NCBI GenBank assembly: GCA_003260075.1
Contig: QLIY01000070.1
Location: 124,001 to 188,000 of the forward strand
From: Phallusia mammillata
Taxonomy: Eukaryota; Chordata; Ascidiacea; Phlebobranchia; Ascidiidae
Reading direction: 5' to 3'
DNA length: 64,000 bases
The notes under the pieces are model-generated. The model was given only the letters and a program-made list of their open reading frames with translations, was not told where the DNA came from and ran no database searches. The position numbers and the translations under genes were made by a program. The first letter of the stretch is position 1. Each line of letters begins with the position of its first letter. Shown here piece by piece: positions 34,363-47,395 of this stretch.

Positions 34363-34864
34363 TTATATTGCAACTTGTTCAGCATTTCTTTTTTCGTAAT
34401 TCTTTTGCCACTGATCTTCGATTTTTTCTTTCAGTCGACGATCCAAAAGTTCTGAGCCGTTTGGGACCTCGCGGTAGCACATACGACGAATCGCTATCGC
34501 CCTTCGAATCACGTGATCAGCTTCCACCGTGTTCGAGGGCGGAACGAATGGGACCATCTTTTGCAGAAACATGTTGTAGCAACTGGCCAATGACATGTTT
34601 AAATCTTCTATTTTTCTGTATTTTTCAAAACATCCAAAACCCACAAAAACCGAAAAAGACTGAGCCGCGCCTTTGTCCTGCAACAAACCACGTCCAGCTT
34701 TCCCTGCTGCCGAGTTACGATCAGTGACTCTCAAGAGGATGTTGTCTGGCCGAAATTGTGAAACTAAAATGGACTTGGCACAACTGAAAGTGTCCTCACT
34801 GAGCGCGATAAGTGGTCGACCGCGCTGTTGAGAGGTGACCTGCCCAGTTTCAAGATTTGTTTGT
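34363..34864 (-). CDS. Terminal coding exon of an unrecognised gene
   Basis: On the minus strand a pyrimidine-rich acceptor (tttcttgtcag) at 34865 opens 167 codons ending in a stop at 34363. The residues start QTNLETGQVTSQQRGRPLI and continue with SEDTFSCAKSILVSQFRPDN, VFVGFGCFEKYRKIEDLN and a charged C terminus (RRLKEKIEDQWQKNYEKR). Composition and the good acceptor suggest a real exon. I do not recognise the family. Upstream exons are unresolved: an open stretch at 34905-35000 (GNRWTHLMGRVVTANKA) ends at a donor-like GCA|gtaaga, but the intron would be about 40 bp and the phase does not fit. Confidence 0.5.
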
Positions 34865-37132
34865 CTGACAAGAAACAATCAAAAATTCCAACTTCTTTGT
34901 CCTTAACTCTTACTGCTTTGTTGGCCGTAACAACTCGGCCCATCAAGTGAGTCCAACGATTTCCAGGCTTTATGTGGAATAGAGCAGCATTGTGGATCAA
35001 TAAGTGTCATCCAGATCGCATGATTAATTTTGTGGTTTGTATAGTTGTAGGCTACAACATTTCCACAAAAATCAATACTTACCACAACCAGACTACAAGT
35101 TCCAAAGTCACACACTCTTTGTGTAAAAGAATTGGCAATCATAAAAGTTATATGTTGTCATATAAAAATTAAAACAAATTAATGGAAACAAGTTTTATCA
35201 AATTAACAAAACGTTTCCGAAATTTAACCGAGTATTGCCGAGACATTTATAGCCTATATATATGTTTTGGTAATTCAGTCAGGGAGTCGAACCGCTTGTC
35301 ATGGGTTCAGGTTCGGTTCGGGTTCATATTTTTAAAAATGTAGCCTACTATTTTCGGGTTCGGGTTTTGTTCCGGCCCAAACCGGTTTGCGGTATTAAAC
35401 CGGTTTAAACTTAATATTCTTTTTTTTCTTTTATCATCTACCTGGCCTTATCAAACTCCAAAAGAATTTTGCCTGTGCACTGTTACTTTTGACACGCCCT
35501 AAGTGTTGCGCTGTCTTTTAATTGGTAGAGGGCGTGACTCTATGCGCCCAGACAGCACAGCAGGGGTGATCGCTTAAATTCCTAGAACGGTTCTCAACGC
35601 GCCTTTCCTCGCGCTCAACAACTCCAAGGCACCAAGAGCCAAAATAACGAATTCTTTTATTAAGGCAATTTAGGACAGAGATGGCGCTCAAGGGTTCAGC
35701 AGCAAGACGAGCACAAGGGCAAATGCGGTTTCTGCAAATATGCACTAATTTAGTTAAGGAAACAGACGAGAAATTATCAGTACAGTTGACTCTTACCGAA
35801 CTATTATAGGACCAGAGTCACAGTAACATTCAAAGCGATCAGGAGATTTTAGGTTCTGCAAATACAGCATCAAATTCAATAAACATCACCAAAACACATT
35901 AGTAACGAACTGCGAGACTTTAAGCAACAAGGCTTACCGGAAAAATACAGTTATTTACAGCAAACAGCAAGTTGGCTGACGACGGTGGGATCCGTGGGCC
36001 AGAAATGCACAAATTACACATTGGACGACCGGCAACAGTTCAGTTAGCACAAATTTCCTATTCGTTAACAAAGAAACAAACATAACCGGTCAATTAGATA
36101 AAGCATGCTGCCTCTATAACATCCAGTCGCTAATAAACACGAGGCAGTCACGCTTACAAGTTGGGACTTCAGTAAAACAATGCCAAGGTTGTGACATCAT
36201 AAGCACCAAATGTGTGACAGACAATGTCACCAGGTTGCACAACATTGCGCCATACAAGTGAGTTAAGCCTACTGGCGGGAAACATAGAAAACATAATAAT
36301 ATGTACGATGGCGATGTAACACTAAGTGTTATCTCGTATATTCTTCAGTGCGCAGTTTTGAAAAACATCACAAAATATGAAACAGACTTCATTTTTTCTG
36401 GTTTTGGTTCCGGTTCGGGTCCAACGCCAAACAAAATATAGGGTTCAAACTCCGGATCGGGTTTTAGAAAATCGTAATTTGCGGTTCGGCTTCGGTTCGG
36501 CAGTTCCGGTTCGACTCTCTGAATTCAGCACCTACAGCTTTATTATGGTAATTCAGTAATACAATATGTTCAGTAATCGACTAACGATACTGGAGCATAT
36601 CCAATTAGGTTGCCAATCCTGCAACCCTGCTACTTTTGTCAAAAAATCGTTGGCCGATGCCACATCAGCTTGTTACTTTAAAAACACGTATTGATGAAGC
36701 TATCAAGCACAAACAAACAGAAAAGCAGAACTGGAATAACTTCTCCTAATAAATTTGTGGTTCAAATCCTAACGTTTTATGAATTAATTGGTATTCGCAT
36801 TTTCAATTACCGCCTTTTCTGGCCATATGAAGAGCTAATTGGTTTAGGTAGGATGAATAGCTTTTTAGCGCGTTCAAGTTTTCTCCGGCTAAGAAGAAGA
36901 TTATCACTTTGGTGAAGTACAATATTTTCGCCTTGGTTAATATTTTAGTAAAGGGCATGGTGAGCTAAAGTAATTAGGTTTGTTGAGGGAAATCAACTAA
37001 ACTCAATCTGTTCGCTTAGAATCGTTTGTTTATTATAAAGATTAGGATTTCTATGTTTGTTCTCAGTCGCGGGTGTTTTGAAAGTTGGGCATTGTCTTTT
37101 TAATTTTTGCAAAAATATTTTTGTCGAAGAAA
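34865..37132. other. Spacer with a hAT-type element
   Basis: May hold 5' exons of the unrecognised minus-strand gene near 34865-35140. Otherwise it is occupied by the 1.24-kb element at 35280-36521. The last 600 bp are AT-rich and presumably include the HAUS3 promoter. Confidence 0.5.
35280..36521. mobile_element. hAT-type non-autonomous element, 1242 bp
   Basis: Ends CAGGGAGTCGAACCG and CGGTTCGACTCTCTG. The 8-bp flanks aattcagt and aattcagc match at 7 of 8. The sub-terminal regions carry GGTTCGG/GGTTCGGG repeats. I found no transposase frame in the interior. A fragment of the same family lies at 40959-41056. Confidence 0.85.
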
Positions 37133-40104
37133 ATGTCTGCCAAAAGTGCTTCTGTCCAACAGTTTTTCCAAACTTTGGCGGATACTGGATTTACTGGTGG
37201 TTCCAAAGTAAAAAGGGACGTTGAAAGATTATTGAAGGTACTGTAATCTTTCTGTATCATATCAATAAAATGCATATTTTACTGTTCCATTTTATCTTAG
37301 TTTGCACTGAATTAAGTATGATAGTTCTTTTTGCTGTATGATAGTTCTTTATCAAACTTTTGCTGTATGCAAATTATTGAATAACTAAAACCAACGGATT
37401 TCTTTAATTGGTGCGGTTTAAAACAAATGGTTTCAGGTTGTGGCATTATTAGTAGTATTATATAATAAATTGATGATTATCCAAAACCAGAGAAATAATT
37501 TATAGATGTTTTTGCAGGATCCAACCCATCAGAACTTGATTGGGGAGATAACAAGTACTATTTCTATCAAAAATGTTGTTTCAGCGTCAGATTTATCTAA
37601 ATATAATGCTTTAAAATCTGAAAACAAAGTAATAAATTTTACTTTACTTCAAAGACGGCTGGAATCATTATCTTCCAAGAAATCCGGTAAATGTCACTTT
37701 TTGACAAAATAACTTGTTCATAGTCTGTGAAGCATTGCTGATGATTAATTATATGCCAAACTAAAAACTACTAGGCATAATGAACTTGTGTCATACATAA
37801 GCCTTTGGCACAAGTGCGCGCGAATTGTTATTAAGCTACCTTAAAACACATTTTAAAGAGCTTGAAGAGGACAATACAATGATATCAGAGGCTTTGAAAT
37901 CTTCTTTGGCATACAAGGATCTACTGAAAAGGCGGTTGTATTGTTTGCAAGAAGTAAAAAATGATTTGTGTGACAAAGAAGAATCAAAGCAAGTCTTGAA
38001 AATGAAGGAAACTTTGCTTAAAAAAGCTGCTGTTTTGGATGATGTTCATTTAAAAAAGGTTGTATAAACACTTGTTTAAACATAATATGTGAACTAGTAA
38101 TTTTTTGTTTTCACAAAGGAGGAAACTAAAGTCAATGCTGTTGTTGAGGATTTTACTACATTGAGCAATGTATACAAGGTAGGTAACTGTCCAGTTTATG
38201 TCACCTGTGAATACTTCAGGATATTGTAATATTTTTGTTCAGAAAACTGAAGCAAAAACGGAATCTATTCTACAAGTCAACCTACAAGAGTTTTTAATGC
38301 TTGAGGCAGATTTTACATCACATTTAACAAAATATGCGAAATCAAATTTTAAAGAGGTAACAAAATGTTTATTTCCTGACAAAAAAAAACATCCCTAAAT
38401 ATTATTTACCTAAAAATCCATACTGTTTTTTTTTCCTTGCAAGACATCTCTCTGCCTTGAGGATGACAGTAACCAATCATATGAGATTTTGAGCATTACA
38501 AGTGAACAACTGCTTCAAAATGAGTCTGAACATTTGCAAGAAGAGCTTTCAACAGATATAAAGCTAGCTATTCAAGGGTGGGTCTGTGTTAGTTCTTTCA
38601 AAAATATACGGGACAAGTCAAGAAAACTGCTGAAACAAGTGCAGTTTTTGATATGTGTCTAATACTGACATGTTACAACAGCATTGCTGTGCATTTACAG
38701 ATATTCAAACCAGAAACGGGCCAGTATTATGGCTAAGGCCAATGTTGCAAGCCTAACTGCTGCTGAAAAAGTATTGGAAAATAGACTGACATTTTTTGAA
38801 TTGTCAGGCAGCACAAAGTCACACATCAACCTTGTGTAAGTTCAAAACAATTCTAGTAAATCTTTACAAAGTAGGCTTTTACTGTACTGCATCTCATTTT
38901 TAGAAACATCAAAGAAGGAATAGCAAATGTTCGAAGTCAGATTGCTTTGCTAAAAAGCAAGATTTTACCAAATCTTATTTCCAAGGGTCTGCCGTTACAC
39001 AAATCTCATCTGTTAACTGGTGATTACCACAAAAAACTGTGCAGGCAAAAGTTTATTTCATCCAGACAAAGACAGGTCAATATTTGCTATAACTTACAAT
39101 TTAATTGATGTTTTTTTTTGTCATTTTTGAAGTCAAATGGTCTTTTGCAGGTGTTATCTTTCTTGTTAAATCAATGTGGTCGCTTAAGTTTACTTTGGAT
39201 GATGTTTAATGTTGAAGCAAGTCTAAGTAAGCACACAACCGGTCTTGCCCAAAAATTGACAGAAACATTTTCCGCTCTTGCTGATGCAGCTCTTCTGCAA
39301 GTGGCTGTATTAAATTCACATACCTTGTCAAATGATACAAGAAAGGAACCAAAAGCTGTAGTTGACACTAGGGATGAGGTTATGTGCGCCTTGCACCAGA
39401 GTCTAGGTATTGCACACTGCATTAAACAGTTTAACGGTGTATGTAACATTTTGATTGTTCAGTTGGGTCCCTGTCTGATGATACGATCGTATGGACGTTT
39501 CAGTCGGTCTTGAACGCTGCCGACGAATTGTTTTGTGATTATCAAAGACAGAAAGAAAACAACAGAAAAAATGAATCGTCTTTTCCCGGTCTTCAAGCTG
39601 TGTAAGTAAAAACTCTGAAGTAATTGTCTCTAAAAAACCCTAATCTATGTGTTGAAAAAAAACATTATTCCATAACGTTTCTAACTTTTTTATGTCAGAA
39701 TTTTTTTTTTTTAAGTTTTGTGACCATTATGTGACATTTACAGTAAAGCTTTAAAATTACATTCACTTTTACTCAGATCCAATGTGGTGAAAAATTGCCA
39801 AGAGTTGGTGTTGACCCCGGAAAATGAAATCCAGTGTACAACACAGACGATAAGTAAAAACCTCGCAAAACTCCTTGAAAACGTTAAAAAGGTCAAATCA
39901 GAGCTGCCAGTAGCAATCGAGAAGGTGAGAGAGTAATATTCTTGTCAGTATCACTTTTTGTAATATTATTTTTTTGCACAGGTTAAAAGTAAAAAAGAGA
40001 CATTAGCGCGCCAAGATTCAGCGGCACTCAGATCGAGAGATATGTGGTTTACTGCGCTTGCTCCATCGCCATCACTGCTGTTGGACGTTGAAGTCAATAC
40101 GTGA
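37133..40104 (+). CDS. HAUS3: HAUS augmin-like complex subunit 3
   Basis: Twelve exons join in frame to 613 aa (human 603). Exons: 37133-37237, 37518-37686, 37802-38058, 38119-38178, 38243-38356, 38444-38577, 38701-38835, 38904-39075, 39151-39436, 39463-39601, 39777-39924, 39982-40104. The protein is largely coiled coil. The central stretch LTGDYHKKLCRQKF..RQRQ aligns with human VKGDFDLQIAKQDYYTARQE, and the end (VKSKKETLARQDS, MWFTAL) matches human VKTKRKTLANN. Exon 9 ends in phase 1 (AACG|gtgtat), which avoids an early stop in exon 10. HAUS3 is part of the augmin complex, which recruits gamma-tubulin to spindle microtubules. A partial copy of exons 9-10 follows the gene as an assembly artefact. 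Confidence 0.85.
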
Positions 40105-40605
40105 TGACCAAGTCATTGAATAAGTTCACTTGCTGACTTAAAAAATGACTTAGGTCGTTGGCTTCAATAAGAAAAGCATACCTTGAGAAGCAGACAATGG
40201 CCGTCAGACTAGTTATAATGTTTGTAATACTTGAGGCCGGACAACGAGTTCAAATTCGCTGAACTGAAAATAAAAGACTATATATTTGTTTAGGTGTGGG
40301 ACTGAAAAGTGTGTGTTTGTCGGATCGCAATAAGACTCTTCTGGTTCAGTTCAAATCTTGGATTTTTTTTAATGTATGTTCGGGTAATGTGTTGTGGTGT
40401 TATAGACCAGTTATATTTTTTATTTGTTCAGAAGGTAGCAAATAGGTATTATCGAAAACCGCGTCGCTGAAAGACAGGTTTCGGAATAAACGTTTCGTTT
40501 AGAAAAATGCAGAAGGTAGTTTTAAAGGTAGAGCTTCTGACACTGGAATTTGGCTGGCGCCCGGTCTGGGAATTTCTGGTAGGTGGCGGGGGGGGGGCCG
40601 AGAAG

Positions 40606-40957
40606 GGAACCAAAAGCTGTGATTGACACTAGGGATGAGGTTATGTGCGCCTTGCACCAGAGTCTAGGTATTGCACACTGCATTAAACAGTTTAACGGTG
40701 TATGTAACATTTTGATTGTTCAGTTGGGTCCCTGTCTGATGATACGATCGTATGGACGTTTCAGTCGGTCTTGAACGCTGCCGACGAATTGTTTTGTGAT
40801 TATCAAAGACAGAAAGAAAACAACAGAAAAAATGAATCGTCTTTTCCCGGTCTTCAAGCTGTGTAAGTAAAAACTCTGAAGTAATTGTCTCTAAAAAACC
40901 CTAATCTATGTGTTGAAAAAAAACATTATTCCATAACGTTTCTAACTTTTTTATGTC
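40606..40957 (+). pseudogene. Duplicate of HAUS3 exons 9-10 after a ten-G run
   Basis: Matches 39345-39696 with at least one substitution (gctgtgattgac versus gctgtagttgac). It is bounded by a ten-G run at 40588-40597 on the left and an N at 40958 on the right. Both ends are assembly marks, so this is read as an allelic contig piece. Confidence 0.9.
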
Positions 40958-41056
40958 NCATTTTTAAAAACCGGAACCGAACCCGAACCCCTAAAAACAA
41001 AACGAAGCGACCCCGAACTGAACCTGAACCCGTATGACAACCGGTTCGACTCCCTG
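40958..41056. mobile_element. N, then end fragment of the 35280-family element
   Basis: After the N, sequence in GAACCCGAACC style ends in CCGGTTCGACTCCCTG, which is the inverted terminal repeat CAGGGAGTCGAACCG of the element at 35280. The other end is lost at the N. Confidence 0.75.
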
Positions 41057-41583
41057 GTTAGTAGTTCTACCAGTTTTAAAGGTGCGCTCTGTGGTACAAA
41101 CGTTCAAACATTGGTGGAAACAATGTGAACAACCTGCAGCTTACTTTTGTGATGGTGCATAAAGTTGGGATTTAGTATTGTAAAAATGTAGATAAGGTAA
41201 AAGATAAAATGAAGGTGATTACTAGGTCATACATTCGAAGTAAAAAAAACAATTGTTATGTGATTTCTATGATAGGGCACGTACATAGGAGCGGATGAGC
41301 GATAAGTTATAGCCGGTGTTTGGCTGTTTGTTTTAGGTCAAATGTTTGCAAAACTTTAGAAGTTTAACAGAAAAGGAAATGTGAGATTTTTCTGTATTTT
41401 TTAAGTAAGTTTACATGTTGAAATATTCTCAAGTTTTGTTCGCACCGACAATAAGTTGTGAACACCACGACGTGAGTACCGGTATTTTACATTTTAACCA
41501 GTATACCAGTTCTATAGGACTATACGCTTGTACGTGCTTTAATTGTCAACCTACTACAGTCTACTATACAAACTAAGACTAGC

Positions 41584-42457
41584 ATGGATGGGGCTGAAAC
41601 ATGGGAAGATTTTGAGAAGTTGCTTGAGAGCCGTGGAATTATGTACCGAGACATTGGTACAAAAACTCATGATGCTTTCAATCTGCACAAGCGTCTTACT
41701 GGACCAATTCAGTCCAAATTTTCCATCAAATTACCAGCAAATTTAACAAAACGTAAACGGAAAGGTGGTAATAAAGACATCAGTGAAGAGAAGAATGAAG
41801 AGTCTTTAACACAATTGCCTGAAACAGAGAGTGATGTGGATCACTCAGACATTGTTTTATCCCAAACAACAGATTTGGTGTTGTCATCCACACAACTAGA
41901 TCAAAATATGAAGTCTGTGGGGCAAACTGACTCTGTAAAGCGACCAAGGTTGTCTCCCATTGTCAGTCTAACAGAGAAGAAAATACCACAAATGGATGCT
42001 CCAAGCACAGACCTGGCCGATGACTCAAACAATAACCATGAACAAGAATCAATAATACAGCAGAATGGTTTTTATGAAGATATCACACGAGATTCTGAAA
42101 GTTTGGTTGTAACAATGTCACAGGAAACACCTTTGGACAAACAGTCTGTAAATCATGCAACATCACTTAGAGAAACTGTTTCAAAAGCCAGGATATATCT
42201 TGAAAAACACAGCAAAACATGCAAAAATAAAAAAGTGGAAAGGTAGATAATGTAATATTACGTTTTTGTTTATAATGTACCTTTACATGTAAGATCTGAA
42301 TAACCTAAATCTTTTTTGCAGAAGGGAAGTACGTGCTACCAGTTCTAAACCATTTCAGTCTTCCACTTCAAAATCCAATTCATATTCATTGTTGTGTCAA
42401 ATTGCAAATCACTTAGCACAGTGGAGGCACAACTTGGAAGAGGCAAACAAACACTAA
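41584..42457 (+). CDS. Unrecognised two-exon protein, probably nuclear
   Basis: Two exons (41584-42242 and 42322-42457) join at AG|gtagat and ttttttgcag to 264 aa. The N terminus (WEDFEKLLESRGIMYRDIG, HDAFNLHKRLTG) looks structured. A basic cluster TKRKRKGG near residue 57 could be a nuclear localisation signal. The middle is polar and Ser/Thr/Glu-rich and probably disordered. The C terminus (SLLCQIANHLAQWRHNLEEA) could form one amphipathic helix. Layout of a short folded head, long disordered linker and helical end would suit a chromatin or scaffold subunit, but that is inference. A poly(A) signal follows at 42679. I do not recognise the family. Confidence 0.75.
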
Positions 42458-42678
42458 AACAATGTTTTGATATGTGTACTTATTTTATTGGTGTTCTTTG
42501 ATGATGTGATAAGTGGTTGCAAGGATTTTGTTATTTCATTTTATTTTCCATTCTATATGCTTTTATGATTATTTTTAGTGCTGATACAAAACTTGTTTGT
42601 ACACTAAATCTTTAAATGTGCAACTGCCTTATTTTTCATGTGGTAAAGTGTATCTGAACAGTGTTAAAATTATTTTTG

Positions 42679-42684
42679 AATAAA
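42679..42684 (+). terminator. Likely poly(A) signal of the 264-aa gene
   Basis: AATAAA 222 nt after the stop and 100 bp before the AP-1 mu start codon. The two genes are therefore closely packed head to tail. Confidence 0.6.
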
Positions 42685-42783
42685 GCTGCATGGACTTTCT
42701 TCATTTTTTAAAAATGTTTTAACAAGCTTTTTGTGTTTTTATAAGGTATTTCACATAGTGGTTTGTCAAATTTAATTAAAATC

Positions 42784-45700
42784 ATGGTTGCATCTGCATT
42801 GTACATTCTTGACCTAAAGGGAAAGGTAAGATATTTTTAATGACCACTTATGTAACAGTTTGACATGGAATTTTTAAAATTGTTTAGGTTCTTATCTCAA
42901 GGAATTACAGGGGTGACATTCCTATGAACACAATTGACCAATTTCCTAAATTGTTGATGGAACAAGAAGAGGTAAGTGAGATAAAGTTGGAAATAGGTGT
43001 CACTACTGAAATCAATTTTGGCATAAAAAAGTTATACCATATTCATATGGGTTGGCAAAGTGAAACAAAAGTGTTTGTTTTATGACAGGAAGGAACAGCC
43101 TGTCCTATACTTCTGCATGGCGACATCACATTTGTGTTTATTCGATTTTCTAACTTATACATGGTTGCCACAACCAACAAAAACTCCAATGTCATGATGG
43201 TGACTTCATTTATGCACAAACTTTGCCAGGTATTTTTCTCAACAGAAATTTTTTACCTGCAACAGTATTCCATACATTTATTGTTTTGTAGATCTTTGCT
43301 CACTATTTCAAAGAACTAGAGGAGGAAAGTATTAAAGACAACTTTGTGATAGTGTATGAGCTGTTTGATGAAGTTATGGACTTTGGTTACCCACAGTTTA
43401 GTGATCCGAAAATTCTTCAAGAGTAAGTCCAAGTTAACCATACATGTAAACATAGACCTCACTGTTGAGACTTAGCAACAGAAACTTTACTATGTCTGTT
43501 GTATACAATTATCACATGGGTTTTAGGTATATTACACAAGAGAGTCACAAGCTTGAGGTTCAAGTTCGTCCTCCATCAACTGTCACCAATGCTGTGTCTT
43601 GGAGATCAGAGGGACTTAAATATCGCAAAAATGAGGTACAATGCAAAGTTTTCCATGCACATTTTTCTGTTGTCCATTACCATTGTACAGGGTTTTCAAC
43701 CTTTTTTAGCAACGGAACACTTTGCGCATAGAAATAATCTAGTGGATCACCAGTTTATAAAGATACAATAAAACATTACCCAACATTCAAACCAAAAGTA
43801 TTATTATTATACAACATTCAAACTGTTAACAGTGGTTAATTACTTTCATAATAGAAAAAGCTTTTTACGCCTGTTGTGTTAAACCAGCAGTGACTTTTAA
43901 TGGGTATTCAATTGTATAGTAGTCAAACAAATAAATTAATTTCGGAACGCCTGACGACACTAGGGGTTCGCAGACCACTGGTTGAAAATCACTGCAATAG
44001 TATACATCTAAGCAAATTTGTTAAAAACACAAACAGACTGATGTTGCATATACTTTCACTTTGTTAAACGGGCACGGCCATGTGACGCGTACAACGTTGC
44101 TTTCACGATTTGATCAGGGTTTGGTACCCAGCACAGTTCTAATAACATTCCATGAGGTGATCACATTGCCCCAAAATACAGAGCTAAAACGCTAATATAG
44201 CTGTAGATTTAAGTTACATGATATTATCCATACTGGCCAAAGATATACGACCTAAAATTTACGTAAGTTTGGAACACTATATACGGATCTGTTCGTAAGT
44301 TTAATGTTGAAAATAACGGCCCAAATAGACGTCAAAAGCGACATGCTTTATTTTTCAAATGTTTTGGCAAATGCTCATGTTATCATCAGAGATTCTATTT
44401 GAATAAGACGGAAACTGACGATGTCCAAATAGGCGAAATTAATATTTCTGTTTTTAAAATAAAAAACATTACACTGACGCTGATCGTCTGCTGCTCTTTT
44501 GAGGATATTTTGTATATTTGATAAGTGAAGACAGATCCTACGGTCACCACCCAGTTACACAGACTGTTTCTTCTAGTCTGTTATGACATCACACTTACTT
44601 ATATGCACATATGGGTATAAAAGGCTGTAAGGTTGTCATTGTGGTTTCTGTATTTAATTTTCAGGTTTTCTTGGAGGGGGGGGGGAACGGTCACCACCCA
44701 GTTACACAGACTGTTTCTTGTAGTCTGTTATGACATCACACTTACTTATATGCACATATAAAAGGTATAAAAGGCTGTAATAAGGTTGTCATTGTGGTTT
44801 CTGTATTTAATTTTCAGGTTTTCTTGGACGTCATTGAGTCTGTCAATCTTCTTGTCAGTACAACTGGGAATGTGCTTCGTTCTGAAATTGTGGGAAGCGT
44901 GAAAATGAGAGTGTTTCTGTCTGGAATGCCTGAGCTTCGATTGGGACTCAATGATAAAGTTCTGTTTCAAAACACTGGAAGTAAGTGATGGGCGTAAATT
45001 AAAGTTAACTTTCTATAGTGTTAGTGGTGAATGGTTTGCTTATTTGGCGAACAGACGCAGAGTTGTAAATCGGGTTCAGGCCTGGTTTGGGCCTGAATTT
45101 ACACTCTGTGTCAGTATTTTTTTTAAATAAATTTAACTAGCTAAGTAGCCAGTTGTTGGACCTGACCTAACGTCAAACAACCGTAAAACACCTTGTTAAA
45201 GACCAATCGTCCATTGTGTTTGTTCTCTGGGTCTTTGCTGAGGGTTCAATGTATAGGCCAGTGGTTCCCAACCTTTTTGATCTTGCGGCACCCTATCAAG
45301 GGGGGGGGGAAAAAAAAACAGAATAACTGTATGAAATAACACAGAGTTAGTTGTGTAGCGAGCGTAAATAAACGTATTTATTCAAAAGTCAGTGTGAAAT
45401 TTGGGCTTGGCTTCTTGCACAAAGTCCNGTCCATTGTGTTTGTTCTCTGGGTCTTTGCTGAGGGTTCAATGTATAGGCCAGTGGTTCCCAACCTTTTTGA
45501 TCTTGCGGCACCCTATCAAAGAGATAAATAGTTTGCGGCACCCTGGAAAAACTAGATCAATTTTATGAGTTTTCTGTATTTCAAATAACTGTATGAAAAA
45601 AACACAGAATAACTGTATGAAATAACACAGAATTAGTTGTGTAGCGAGCGTAAATAAACGTTTATTCAAAAGTCAGTGTGAAATTTGGGCTTGGCTTCTT

Positions 45701-47362
45701 GCACAAAGTCCCCTAATATCTGGGGTCACATTCGATAAAGCCACCCGCGTTTCTTCGTCGACTATAAGTAGTCGTTCTCGTTTTTTAGTTTTTATGTTCG
45801 TTAATACGGAAAATCCACTCCCATATAGGTATGGCGATGAAAACTGCAACAAAAGCACAGTAGCTTTCGTTCCAACGCAAGGATTTTCAATTTTTATCCA
45901 GAACTCGTCGAGAGGCATCTGCTTGTACATAAGCCTTAATATTTCCATCGTTATTTCCATCGAATGCCAACTAATTCTTATTCTTTAAGATTCAAAACAA
46001 TATGAGAGTCCAGTAAAAATGGATTTCTTACCCATGCGCAATTTTGGGGGGGGGGCGAATGCCAACTAATTCTTATTCTTTAAGATTCAAAGCAATATGA
46101 GAGTCCAGTAAAAATGGATTTCTTACCCATGCGCAATTTTTCGTAGACAAGCTGGGAAAAAAACTTCTCAAAACTTACTGCCAGCGACTTCCCCACTAAG
46201 CGACACTCCAGAAAGGAGCCTGGAATACCTGCGAGACGCGAAACTTATTACGCAATAAAAGTCTATAGAATATAAATAAATTCCGCACTTAACGGGTTAA
46301 AGTTAAAACAAAGAATGGGTCGCATTATTGGAATATCAATATCTCGCGGCACCCTTGAGCATTTCAATTGGCACCCCAGGGGGGGGGGTCTTTCGAATTC
46401 AGTCCGGTTCGGGCCCCAGGTTTAGGCCCGTTTACAACTTTGAGCAGACGTTATAACGCTACACAATGAACTCAGATAAAAAGAGATACGCATAATTCAA
46501 TTTAAAACATTTCCCCCGAGTTGGTGTGAAAAATATCTGCTGTCGGCGTTTAACCCATGCCGGGCGTTTCTTTTGTGACCACAGTAAAGTATCAGTCAAA
46601 AGAAGCAGAAACGCAAGTTGTGGCAGTTGCAACAATAATTTGTTCGCACTAGATGGCGCACGAGAAGCATGTTGAATACCAAGCTTCGTGTCTGCTTACC
46701 CAGAAGGTCGACCTTCGGGGCACGTTGATGAAAACCAAAAGTTTATTTTACACTCTATAAGGTTTTCAAATGCGAGTCGGGTCATTAGGCCGAGCAGCCC
46801 TTTATACAAATGAAATTGTTTTGGATAAATTTATGGTTGTGTGGGTAGAGAATGTGGGCACAAAAACCAAAAAGTTGGTTTTTGCTTGATTTTACACCTG
46901 GTTCTGGCACATGCGGGCAAAATTTTTCCACCACCGCATTGCACTAAGCATCAGGTACTTAGATTCGCACCATCAACAAACAAAGGTACCCGAGTTGGAC
47001 CACAAGCCGATGTTATCGTTTTTCCAAGGAAGCATCTTGCGTTTTGGGGGGGGGGGAGTTTTTGCTCGATTTTACACCTGGTTCTGGCACATGCGGGCAA
47101 AATTTTTCCACCACCACCACCGCACAGTACTAAGGATTAGGTACTTAGATTCGCACCATCAACAAACAAAGGTACCCGAGTTGTACCACAAGCCGATGTT
47201 ATCGTTTTTCCAAGGAAGCATCTTGCGTTTTGTAATTGCCAGTTACCTTTTGTTGCACAATCAATGTGTGGGTATTGGTGGATGATTTCACATACCAGCA
47301 CGGCTTATTTTTTCTTCTTTAAAGGACTTAAGCCAATCACACGGTCCCGGCCATTATCTTAA

Positions 47363-47395
<33 letters not shown>

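Larger units (their letters stand above)
40105..41583. other. Spacer between HAUS3 and the next gene
   Basis: Contains the HAUS3 3' flank (AATAAA near 40267), an artefactual copy of HAUS3 exons 9-10 and a transposon fragment. No additional gene seen. Confidence 0.6.

Noticed and set aside
39171..39449. Minus-strand frame over HAUS3 exon 9
   Set aside because: It is a shadow of the coding exon, and repeats at 40522 only because of the duplicated contig piece.
46841..47285. Frames with repeated [18 protein letters not shown] blocks
   Set aside because: The repetition is produced by the ten-G join in an AP1M intron.
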